From Arthrobacter zhaoxinii (GTDB taxonomy: Bacteria > Actinomycetota > Actinomycetes > Actinomycetales > Micrococcaceae), in assembly GCF_025244925.1 (NCBI RefSeq), contig NZ_CP104275.1, positions 2,170,001 through 2,234,000 on the forward strand: a stretch of 64,000 nucleotides of DNA, read 5' to 3'. Numbering within the stretch: the stretch's first letter is position 1; each line of letters begins with the position of its first letter. Shown in pieces: positions 53,160 through 61,293 of this stretch. The position numbers and the translations under genes were made by a program. The notes beneath the pieces are model-generated. The model ran no database searches. It saw only the letters and a list, made by a program, of their open reading frames with translations, and was not told the origin of the DNA.

Positions 53160-54293
53160 TTGCCAGTCATTATGCCTATTTACGGGACCCGTCCCGAGGC
53201 CATCAAAATGGCGCCGATTATCGCCGAGCTGAAGCAGACCCCCGGCCTGGAGTGCTTTGTTACGGTCACCGGCCAGCACCGTTCAATGCTGGATCAGGTG
53301 AATCAGCTGTTCGGCATCACCCCGGATCATGACCTGAATATCTTTGAACCCGGCCAGTCGCTCAATGACATCCTTGTCCGGACCATCAGCGGGCTGGACA
53401 AACTCTTCGCGGTGAACCGGCCGGACGCGGTGGTTGTCCAGGGCGACACCACCACCTCGACGGCAGCCGCCCTTGCTGCCTTCAACTGCGGAATCCCCGT
53501 GGTCCATGTCGAAGCCGGTCTGCGCAGCGGCAACCCGCTGTCACCATTCCCCGAAGAGGGCAACCGGAAGATCACGTCCCAGATCGCCAGCCTTCATCTG
53601 GCACCGACGGAAACCAGCCGTGCCAATCTCCTGGCGGAGAACGTCGACCCGGCAACCATTGTCGTTACCGGCAACACGGTGATCGATGCGTTGCTTGCGA
53701 CCGTCCAGAAGCAGGTGCCGTTTGCGGATCCCCGGTTGGAGGCATTGGCTTCCTCCGGCCGCCGGGTTCTCCTCGTCACAACACACCGGCGGGAAAACCA
53801 GGGCGAGGCGATGAGCGGGATAGGCCGAGCCCTGGCCCGCATTGCCACTGCGGAACCTGACCTGACCATCGTGTTCCCTGCACATGCCAACCCGGCCGTC
53901 CGTGATGCGGTGCTGCCGGCATTGGAAGGTCTCCCGAACGTGCTAGTCACCGAACCGCTCGAATACGGCGAGTTCACCCGGCTGCTGTCGCTGGCCCACA
54001 TTGTCTTGAGCGATTCCGGCGGCGTTCAGGAAGAGGCCCCGAGCCTCGGCACCCCGGTTCTGGTTCTGCGAGAGAACACGGAGCGGCCGGAGGCGGTGGA
54101 GGCAGGGGTGGTGAAGCTTATCGGCACTGATGAAAACCGGATATTTTTCGAAGTCAATCGACTTCTGCATGACCAGACGCACTTCAACTCGATGGCTGAA
54201 GCCATGAATCCTTATGGGGACGGAACCGCTTCATTGCAAAGCCTGACAGCAATGTACCGGCTATTTATAGCTGCGACGAAAGAGTCCCCGTAA
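53160..54293 (+). CDS. wecB: UDP-N-acetylglucosamine 2-epimerase (non-hydrolysing)
   Basis: Interconverts UDP-GlcNAc and UDP-ManNAc, which feeds cell-wall polymer linkage units. 377 residues with PIYGTRPEAIKMAPII, VTVTGQHRSMLDQV, VHVEAGLRSGN and LSDSGGVQEEAPSLGTPVLVLRENTERPE. TTG at 53160 gives the usual N-terminus, with a GGGGG stretch upstream; ATG at 53172 is the alternative. Opens the glycopolymer locus, and is the only gene of it on the plus strand. Confidence 0.94.
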   Translation: MPVIMPIYGTRPEAIKMAPIIAELKQTPGLECFVTVTGQHRSMLDQVNQLFGITPDHDLNIFEPGQSLNDILVRTISGLDKLFAVNRPDAVVVQGDTTTSTAAALAAFNCGIPVVHVEAGLRSGNPLSPFPEEGNRKITSQIASLHLAPTETSRANLLAENVDPATIVVTGNTVIDALLATVQKQVPFADPRLEALASSGRRVLLVTTHRRENQGEAMSGIGRALARIATAEPDLTIVFPAHANPAVRDAVLPALEGLPNVLVTEPLEYGEFTRLLSLAHIVLSDSGGVQEEAPSLGTPVLVLRENTERPEAVEAGVVKLIGTDENRIFFEVNRLLHDQTHFNSMAEAMNPYGDGTASLQSLTAMYRLFIAATKESP

Positions 54294-54633
54294 TACAACT
54301 CGCATTAGCTCCCCCGGCCCCGCCGACAGCATTCTTGCACTCCGTCTCGCCATGCCCAGTAGGTTGGCTCTGAGGATTGGCCACCTTACTAGCAGCTAGG
54401 TCCAACGGCAGGGGGGTCGCTTTTCCGGGAAAAACCTCGCTGGATAATAACCAAGAACAGCTCTTGCACCTCCAATTGGGGGGGTGAAGGACATCCGCAG
54501 GGCCGGGTTGTCAAAACGCCAACCCGGCCGTTCCCGAGGAGTTCCGCCACGCTGTCGGCGGTTGTCTCCATGGACATATTTTGTCGGTTTGACTCTGGGT
54601 TCCCGGCTTCCCTGTCCGACTCTCAGGGTTCGG
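54294..54633. other. Non-coding gap between wecB and the glycosyltransferase gene
   Basis: A 340-bp stretch with no supportable gene. It holds a 10-bp inverted repeat (see 54501-54529) and a run of G residues at 54478-54484. The two flanking genes converge on it, so it is mostly the shared terminator region. Confidence 0.6.
54501..54529. terminator. Candidate terminator between wecB and the GT4 gene
   Basis: Perfect 10-bp stem (54501-54510 and 54520-54529) with a 9-nt loop. It is more than 200 bp past the wecB stop and about 105 bp past the glycosyltransferase stop. No T-run. Confidence 0.5.
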
Positions 54634-56205
54634 CTAACCCGCGTGCACAGACTCAGTTATGTGGTCCTCTGAGGGGACGACTTCATCCCCCTGCGTAGCT
54701 CGCCCTTTCACAATTTTGTCTTCCAGAACCTGCATCCAATCGTCCAAGAACCGCGACTCCGACAAGGTGCTTAAAACTTCCATTGCAGATCGCGCCATCT
54801 GCTTCCGTCGGTCATCATTATTCAGGAGGTAGGTCATGGCATCGGCCAATTCACGTAGATTTCCGTGCTCTACAAGCAGTCCATCAACACCGTTTCGTAT
54901 CAGGGCTCGGGGTCCATATTTCACGTCATAGGAAACAGGAACACATCCCGAGGCCATACTTTCCGCAAGAGAGAGACAGAAGCCCTCGTAGTCAGACGCG
55001 ACAACAGAGACAGCTGCTTCCGAGAAGACCTGGTACGAGTCGTTAGTAAAGCCGACTACGCGAGCGGATTTTTCCAGTCCTAGCGACACTATCTCTGCAC
55101 GAATTTTCTCTTCATCAGGCCCGCGACCGTAGAACTCCAGTTTTGCTTCCGGAACCGTCTTCAGGACAGCTGGGAACGCACGAACCACATCAAGTTGCCC
55201 TTTCATATCGTGGAATCGACCCAGGACGACGACCTTTTTTTCATCACGAGGTCCAACGCCAGTCGATTTCGGCATATGGTGAGGAATCACTTGTACCGAC
55301 TCGAGATGCCCATACTGTTTCCAGATATCTATCCGTTGTTCCTCGGTGAGGACGATAACATCCGTATATTTGTGCATGTGGTCAAAAAAATCGCGCATGT
55401 CGGCACGAACTTCGCCATAGGTATACGGTGACGGAAAATGATTGTTGTGCACCGTGTAAATAACTCGCGCGTTATTTTCACGTTCAAGCGCCTCCAGCGC
55501 GGTGCGCCGCAGGCCGTATTCGGAGATGATGGTCGGCGAGGCATCGCCATTGAGGACATGGTGCTGCATCCAATGCCTGAAGAGATCGACCTTAGTCCGG
55601 AAGAATAAGCTCGTTCCTTCTACCTGATTCAGAACTATTCCCCGCAACTTTCCGGTGACCGAGTCCATTAGTTCTTCAAGGTAACAAAATCCGCCCCTAT
55701 CGAGGTAACGGATGAGCTCAGGTTTGTTCTCTGAATTCATCAACTCAATCTTGCAGACGCGCCCTGCAACGTCATGCCATTCCCGCCGCACACGCTGGTT
55801 ATTGTGCATATGGTCAATAAAGTGCACCTGTTCGCCGCGCATCCACACAAAATGCCTGTAGGTACCGTTCTCACGACCCCGCCATGCTTCGCTTCGCTTG
55901 TCGTCCTGAACGTACTCCCAGCCATCTCCACCGAGAGGGGACACGTAGAGGGTGGAGCTGCCGTACTGGGGCTGGCCGGCGAGGTCGTTGTACATGCTCC
56001 GAACGATCGTGAGATCGCTCAGACGTCCCAACGCACGCAGGCGGTTTGCGTGCCCGTCGTAGTCAGGAGTGAAGGTGTCAACAAGAATTTCTGTAGTGAT
56101 CCCTTTCGTAGCAAAAGCCTGAGCCCGTCGGAGAACTGACACCGCCAAGCCTGTGGGCTGATCCGGCAATGCTCCGAACATTGCCACATAGACGTGATGC
56201 TCCAT
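54634..56205 (-). CDS. GT4 glycosyltransferase (teichoic-acid glucosyltransferase-like)
   Basis: A 523-residue GT-B retaining glycosyltransferase. The N-terminal half has a family-specific region with an HNNHFPSPYTYG motif. The C-terminal catalytic half has VVLGRFHDMKGQLDVVRAF and the E-x7-E motif in YEGFCLSLAESMASGCVPVSY. It resembles poly(glycerol-phosphate) alpha-glucosyltransferases (TagE/GtfA type), so it may glycosylate a wall polymer; the donor and acceptor are not known. ATG at 56205. Base composition is visibly less G+C-rich than the core genes. Confidence 0.82.
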   Translation of the reverse strand: MEHHVYVAMFGALPDQPTGLAVSVLRRAQAFATKGITTEILVDTFTPDYDGHANRLRALGRLSDLTIVRSMYNDLAGQPQYGSSTLYVSPLGGDGWEYVQDDKRSEAWRGRENGTYRHFVWMRGEQVHFIDHMHNNQRVRREWHDVAGRVCKIELMNSENKPELIRYLDRGGFCYLEELMDSVTGKLRGIVLNQVEGTSLFFRTKVDLFRHWMQHHVLNGDASPTIISEYGLRRTALEALERENNARVIYTVHNNHFPSPYTYGEVRADMRDFFDHMHKYTDVIVLTEEQRIDIWKQYGHLESVQVIPHHMPKSTGVGPRDEKKVVVLGRFHDMKGQLDVVRAFPAVLKTVPEAKLEFYGRGPDEEKIRAEIVSLGLEKSARVVGFTNDSYQVFSEAAVSVVASDYEGFCLSLAESMASGCVPVSYDVKYGPRALIRNGVDGLLVEHGNLRELADAMTYLLNNDDRRKQMARSAMEVLSTLSESRFLDDWMQVLEDKIVKGRATQGDEVVPSEDHITESVHAG

Positions 56206-56518
56206 CGTTGCCCTGCTTTCTCCTAGTTAGGATTTTTGTCTGGATATGGCATGCCTGGCGACAACGGAGGATATGTAGCTATGCCCTCAAACAGGTCCAG
56301 ACCTTTGTGTCCGCCGGAAATAACACTGCTACAGCGTTGATTCGTGGCGCTTGCTGTCGCAAGAGAGACTGCCCTGATAAAGCGACCACGATGATGACCT
56401 AGGAGAACCTATAGTTGCATCGCCGTTCTACCCGTCTACAGGGTGCAGCTTATGGAAAAGCTACCTTCATCACGGCTACTGACAAAACTATCCTCGCAGG
56501 CTTCCCCGACCACGGCGT
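56206..56518. other. Non-coding gap between two glycopolymer genes
   Basis: A 313-bp stretch with mixed base composition. No start-to-stop frame of convincing length or codon usage was found, and I see no clear terminator or promoter. Confidence 0.5.
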
Positions 56519-59500
56519 CTACAGCGCTATTGCCGCAAACTTTTCTAGGGCATCCTTTTGGTACGCCTCATAATTAAACGGCTCGTGGGGTATGTCGCCT
56601 CGGAAGAAGCGATGGAAGCCGCGGGCAAGCCCATCTACCGAATTCTCCACGAGAAGCCCGTAGCCGCCCTCGAGGACGCTTCTGGGGCCAACAACGTCAG
56701 TAGAAATTACCGGGCGATCCAAAATTAATGCTTCTAGGACCACGAGCCCCTGGCCCTCGTAATCGGAAGAGAAAACGAAGCAATCAGCGTTCTTCAGGAT
56801 TGCGAACGGGTTCGTTCGACGTCCAGCCAGTAAGACTTTTCGCTGTATGCCGAGAGTATCGATCAGTCGCTGAAGCGATTCGTGCAGCGGGCCGTCACCA
56901 AGAATCGCAAGCTTCGCTCGAGGCTGCTCCTGCACGACTTGCGCAAACGCCTGGATAAGCTTCGCGTGTCCCTTTTCGGGCGACAGCCGGCCCAGCGTAA
57001 CGAACAGCGTGTCTCCGTCCTTGACCCACGAGGCTATATCTACGTCTAACGGTTCTTCTGCCATACGAAGCGTTTCGTCCGGATTGACCAAGTTATTGCA
57101 AAACGTGAATGCTTCCTTGTCTAGGCCAAATTTATCAGACAATCGGCCCGCGTTTTCTTCACCGACGCTCTCAGTAACCGATATCAGAGAGTCGAAGTTT
57201 TTAAACAGCCTGAAGTTTGCCTCGAGGTATTCAAAGCGGTTCTGCCACTCCTTGTACATATCGTTATGCAGATAGATCGACTTCTTAGCCTGATCTAGCG
57301 GCGCGTTACCGAAAAGCGCGGCCCAGAAACGAGCGTATCCCTCAAAACAGATCACCGAGTCGAACACTGAAGCACCGAATACGCGCCGGAACTCGCGCGC
57401 AAAGGCCCGGTTGATGATCTCCCACATTTCCGCAGAACTCACATTGTGTTGAGCGTTCATCTTGTCGATAACCCAACGCTCTTCGGGCGTAAGGACGTGG
57501 TTTCCTACGCGCGCCAACACCCTGACATGGGACGGGTTTTGCGCGAACTTCTCGAGCCGGGCAGGTTGTGATGCCAAGGCGTCTGGATCTACTACGACAT
57601 ACACATTATTTTCTTTTTGATCAATGTGAGAAACCAGGTTTAGGTAGCTGGTAGTAATGCCGTTTGGTAGGAAGGAGCCTTGGAACAGCAAGACGTTGCG
57701 TTTATCGTCCTGCTGGTTTGGAATCACGCACTCATCACTTTCGAAGAAAAAGAACTCCAAGACGCGCGATGAAGATCGTCCGTCTTCCAGGGGACAGAAT
57801 TCAAGCTCTCTTTGAAGGTGCATCGCTGATTTATGAGCGGAATGAGGAGACATAACAGCGTCAGTTACTGACTTGATGACCGCGTCGAGGTCGTGACATA
57901 CCGTCCCCGGCATCGACTTGAGATCGAAGTAAAGACCCCGTTCACTTTCATAAGTTTCGAGGTCATGGGTGTAGTAGACGATCGGACGACCTGTCGGAAT
58001 GAAGTCAAAAAAGATACTGGAGTAGTCCGTGATCAATACATCCACAATGGCCAGTAGATCATTCGTATCGATCTCCGTCGGGACCGTGTGAAGATCCAGC
58101 AGGGCTCCCTTGGCCCTATCGCTCGTCATGGTGTGCCCCCTATAGAGGAAGTGCCATTCACCAGACCCAAGTGCCTCGACGTCATTTAGAAGCCGGTCAC
58201 TATCCAAGCTCCTGTCTGCCAAGGAGCCTCGCCAGGTTGGAGCATACAGAACCACCCTGCGACCGGCGGGTACACCTAATCTGTCTCGCAAGGCCTGGCG
58301 ACGCTCGGCTGTCGCATTGAGAGTAGCGTCTACACGTGGATAACCGGTCACAGCCAGTTGGCCGCTGAACAAGCCCGCTACATCGTACTTGTCGATCAGA
58401 CAGTCGGCAGTGAAACGGTTGGGGGCGATAATATGCGTAGCATGCAGGAAATTACGTGCAGCGTTCTTGTGGTCCAAGACGCCACTCTTGATGTCGCGGC
58501 CAAGCGTCTTCAATGGGGTGCCGTGCCACGTGTTCAGATATGCCTGGCCTTCTCTACGTATGAAATACGGCGGAAAGGTATTGTCATTGATCAAGTATCG
58601 CGCGGTTGCAAGGTAGCGCAGATAAAGGTCGCTGTCTCTCGGAGCGAAAATAACGTCAGGACGACCAAACAGTTCCGCCGGGATATCCTTACCGCTATCG
58701 AGTACCCAGACGTGCTTATAGCTCTCAAAACGAGGATCGTCGCTGATATTTCGAAACAGCTGCAAAGGATTACCCGCAATCGCTGTCCCATGGCCGCTTT
58801 CGTACACGATCGTATGATCCTGAATGCTGAGAGTTTCCATGTATTCGGTGTAGAACATTCCCTGCTTCTGGGTTTTGTTCTTCATGTACTGAGCGGTGTC
58901 GACGGCATGAGGACGTTTGAACTGCCGAATTTCGGCAAAGGCAGCAGACGCTTCTTCATGGCGTCCCCCCAGCATGAATGTACGACCTAGCCTGAAGTAC
59001 AGCTCAGCGTCATAACTTGAACTGCGCTCCGCCGCACTGGCATATGCAGCGGCGGCGACGGTAAAGCACCCCAGCGCTTCGGCCCTTAACCCAAAGTTCT
59101 TTAGACTTGGGGCTGATTGCGTAGTTTTAACGATCATGAGGTCACGTTCGAGTGCCTCTTCAAGGTAGGAATTTCCGAGACCCGCGGGCCCTATCGGGGG
59201 TTGGTCGTCCTCCCGAGAAAGGTAATAAGCTAGCGACGCCTCTTTATATTTCCCTTGCTGCCGAAGGACGTGACCGAGACGGTACTTCCAATAGCGGCTC
59301 CCTGGGAGCGTACTACCTAGGGAGCGAGTATAGTTTTCCTCTGCTTTCACCAGATCGCCCATGCGTTCATAGGAGAGCCCCAGACGCCAATACAGGGTTT
59401 CAGATGCTGGGTCGATTTTGAGGCCGGCACGAAAAGCGCTGGCCGCACCTTCCCAGTCGTATATCTTCTGGCGTGCAATCCCGAGTCGGTAATATAAGTC

Positions 59501-60265
59501 AGATGTATTCTTGCCTGAACGTATAGTCTTTTCATAACTAGATGCAGCTAAAGGCCACTGGCCCCGTGCTTGAAAGAAAGCGCCCACACCCCACTCGCGC
59601 GCGCCCAGACGTGTGTCCAGCGAAACGGCCATTTCATAGGCCCTCTCAGAGGAGTGCTCATCCCCTGTCAACTGCCAGGCCCAGCCCTCTTTGAAGTGAT
59701 ACTTGGCTTCCTCGGGGCGGATTCGTGCGCTCCTGGCATAAGCATCAGCAGCCTGGGCATACCTGCCCATCTTGAAATGTGCGTCGCCCAGACGTTCAGC
59801 CCACACAGGATCACCGCTGTGCGACGCTAGGCCTGCTTCCAAAACTTCCGTTATCTGCCACGTGGGGCCTTTGCCTTTCACAACCATATCGAGACGCGCC
59901 TTCACAATGTGCGCTTCGCAGGTCTCGATACGATGAAGCCAGGATTTCTGCGCTGGATCTATCTTCAGCGCGCGCTGGTAATGACGTATAGCTTCACTGA
60001 AATGCTTTTGTCGTTCGAGTACAAAACCAAGCCGGTAATGCCAAGCTGCATTATCCGGCTGAAGGGTTACTGCCCTTGCCATGAGCGGCTTCGCCTCATC
60101 CAGCCTGTTCAAGCGGAAATAGGCGTGCCCCAAACGGAACACAACCTTGGGGTTTTCGCTTTCGCCGCTGCGCAGGAGACGCTCATAGGCTGCAGCCGCT
60201 GCTTGCCAGTCATCCTTGTTTTCCAGATTCCGTGCATGCTTGTATATGGCCTGCCAACCTAACAT
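56519..60265 (-). CDS. Tripartite TPR - TagF-type glycerophosphotransferase - GT4 glycosyltransferase
   Basis: A 1248-residue protein with three parts. Residues about 1-450 are TPR-like helical repeats (for example AAWHYRLGFVLERQKHFSEA, LYWRLGLSYERMGDLVKAEE). Residues about 470-845 are a CDP-glycerol glycerophosphotransferase domain with NTWHGTPLKTLG, LYRGH and ITDYSSIFFDF. Residues about 855-1248 are a GT4 domain with FLPNGITTSYLN, LGRLSPEKGHAKL and SSDYEGQGLVVLEAL. It probably polymerises a polyol-phosphate chain and adds a sugar, while the TPRs bind a partner or membrane (inference). ATG at 60265 follows GGGGGA. The G+C content is low. Confidence 0.88.
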   Translation of the reverse strand: MLGWQAIYKHARNLENKDDWQAAAAAYERLLRSGESENPKVVFRLGHAYFRLNRLDEAKPLMARAVTLQPDNAAWHYRLGFVLERQKHFSEAIRHYQRALKIDPAQKSWLHRIETCEAHIVKARLDMVVKGKGPTWQITEVLEAGLASHSGDPVWAERLGDAHFKMGRYAQAADAYARSARIRPEEAKYHFKEGWAWQLTGDEHSSERAYEMAVSLDTRLGAREWGVGAFFQARGQWPLAASSYEKTIRSGKNTSDLYYRLGIARQKIYDWEGAASAFRAGLKIDPASETLYWRLGLSYERMGDLVKAEENYTRSLGSTLPGSRYWKYRLGHVLRQQGKYKEASLAYYLSREDDQPPIGPAGLGNSYLEEALERDLMIVKTTQSAPSLKNFGLRAEALGCFTVAAAAYASAAERSSSYDAELYFRLGRTFMLGGRHEEASAAFAEIRQFKRPHAVDTAQYMKNKTQKQGMFYTEYMETLSIQDHTIVYESGHGTAIAGNPLQLFRNISDDPRFESYKHVWVLDSGKDIPAELFGRPDVIFAPRDSDLYLRYLATARYLINDNTFPPYFIRREGQAYLNTWHGTPLKTLGRDIKSGVLDHKNAARNFLHATHIIAPNRFTADCLIDKYDVAGLFSGQLAVTGYPRVDATLNATAERRQALRDRLGVPAGRRVVLYAPTWRGSLADRSLDSDRLLNDVEALGSGEWHFLYRGHTMTSDRAKGALLDLHTVPTEIDTNDLLAIVDVLITDYSSIFFDFIPTGRPIVYYTHDLETYESERGLYFDLKSMPGTVCHDLDAVIKSVTDAVMSPHSAHKSAMHLQRELEFCPLEDGRSSSRVLEFFFFESDECVIPNQQDDKRNVLLFQGSFLPNGITTSYLNLVSHIDQKENNVYVVVDPDALASQPARLEKFAQNPSHVRVLARVGNHVLTPEERWVIDKMNAQHNVSSAEMWEIINRAFAREFRRVFGASVFDSVICFEGYARFWAALFGNAPLDQAKKSIYLHNDMYKEWQNRFEYLEANFRLFKNFDSLISVTESVGEENAGRLSDKFGLDKEAFTFCNNLVNPDETLRMAEEPLDVDIASWVKDGDTLFVTLGRLSPEKGHAKLIQAFAQVVQEQPRAKLAILGDGPLHESLQRLIDTLGIQRKVLLAGRRTNPFAILKNADCFVFSSDYEGQGLVVLEALILDRPVISTDVVGPRSVLEGGYGLLVENSVDGLARGFHRFFRGDIPHEPFNYEAYQKDALEKFAAIAL

Positions 60266-60329
60266 TGTTCCCCCTATGGAGCTTGTCGTGTCTACCTGGC
60301 TCTTATGAACGCATATATCTGTTGCGTAG

Positions 60330-61046
60330 CTAAGCGATGACGGTTTGGGCGTCCATCATCTGTTGGTTTGCGCGTATTAGGTCCTCGGCGAAATCTATCT
60401 CTACAGCGTAAAATTGGCCGATATCCATTGGGATATATTTTGCCCCTCCCTCAGCAATTGCCAACTCAATTCCACGCTCGAAATAGTCTTGGTCGGCAAC
60501 GCGCACAAGCTGCTCGGTCAAAAGGACCTTGTCACGCGAGGATACGTAGTTGATGCCGATTGCCTCACCAAGTGCCTGCTGGACCTGCTTGGATAACTGG
60601 TTGATGTAACCCTTTTCATCTACCGTATATTTGACCTCTTCGTCAGAGACCGAGGAAGTGTCCACTGCAATAAACGACCTATCCTCGTAGATTGCGTCTC
60701 GGAGGTACTCAAGCATCCCTGGATCGAACACCACATCACCATTCATCCAAAGGACACCCCCGTCGAAGGAGTTTTTCAGCGCCTTTAGGAGACTTTTAGA
60801 TGTATTCGTCTGGTCGAAGGCTTCGTTGTAAACGAATGATGCCTCCGGCATGTGTTCCATGATCTGCTCGAGCTTGTAGCCCACCACGATGGTCAAACGA
60901 AGTTCATCTCCGAAGGCTGCACGCAGGTTCTCTACCTGTTGCCCCATGATCGTACGCCCATCGTCCAATTGGGTCAGTGATTTTGGGTGTGGCCGCGCGA
61001 GCCTAGTTCCCATTCCAGCGGCGAGAATAACAGCTTGTACAGTCAT
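60330..61046 (-). CDS. Sugar/alcohol-phosphate nucleotidyltransferase (LicC-like)
   Basis: A 238-residue NTP_transferase protein with QAVILAAGMGTRLARPHPKSL (signature), the VLWMNGDVVFD metal-binding Asp region and an IGINYVSSRD segment. It resembles LicC-type phosphocholine cytidylyltransferases and could activate a polyol or amino-alcohol phosphate with CTP for the neighbouring TagF-like enzymes. The substrate is not shown. ATG 61046. It lies between the two TagF-type genes on the same strand. Confidence 0.8.
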   Translation of the reverse strand: MTVQAVILAAGMGTRLARPHPKSLTQLDDGRTIMGQQVENLRAAFGDELRLTIVVGYKLEQIMEHMPEASFVYNEAFDQTNTSKSLLKALKNSFDGGVLWMNGDVVFDPGMLEYLRDAIYEDRSFIAVDTSSVSDEEVKYTVDEKGYINQLSKQVQQALGEAIGINYVSSRDKVLLTEQLVRVADQDYFERGIELAIAEGGAKYIPMDIGQFYAVEIDFAEDLIRANQQMMDAQTVIA

Positions 61047-61293
61047 TTAATGTCCTGTCGATTAAAGGTGCGTCTTTAGGGAAATGCCCTACAAGTACTT
61101 GCAGCTTCCCTGCCGCACGCCGCCAAATCGTCAGATGTAACGCGTTCCCCGGCTACATGATACGCGGAATATGAAGAAATGGTGAGTTTCTGGCAGAAAT
61201 ATTGGGTGTCATCCCACTCTGCCGTTCTCCACCGAAAGCTGCTTACAGCAGTTGCGGCTGGTCCATGGGCACGTTTTAGCTCCCTGAGGATAC
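61047..61293 (-). other. Gap between TagF-type and LicC-like genes
   Basis: A 247-bp stretch. It contains a 73-codon open frame (TTG 61297 to 61076) that overlaps the TagF stop. Its composition and sequence do not suggest a real protein; it may be a remnant. No terminator hairpin is obvious. Confidence 0.4.
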
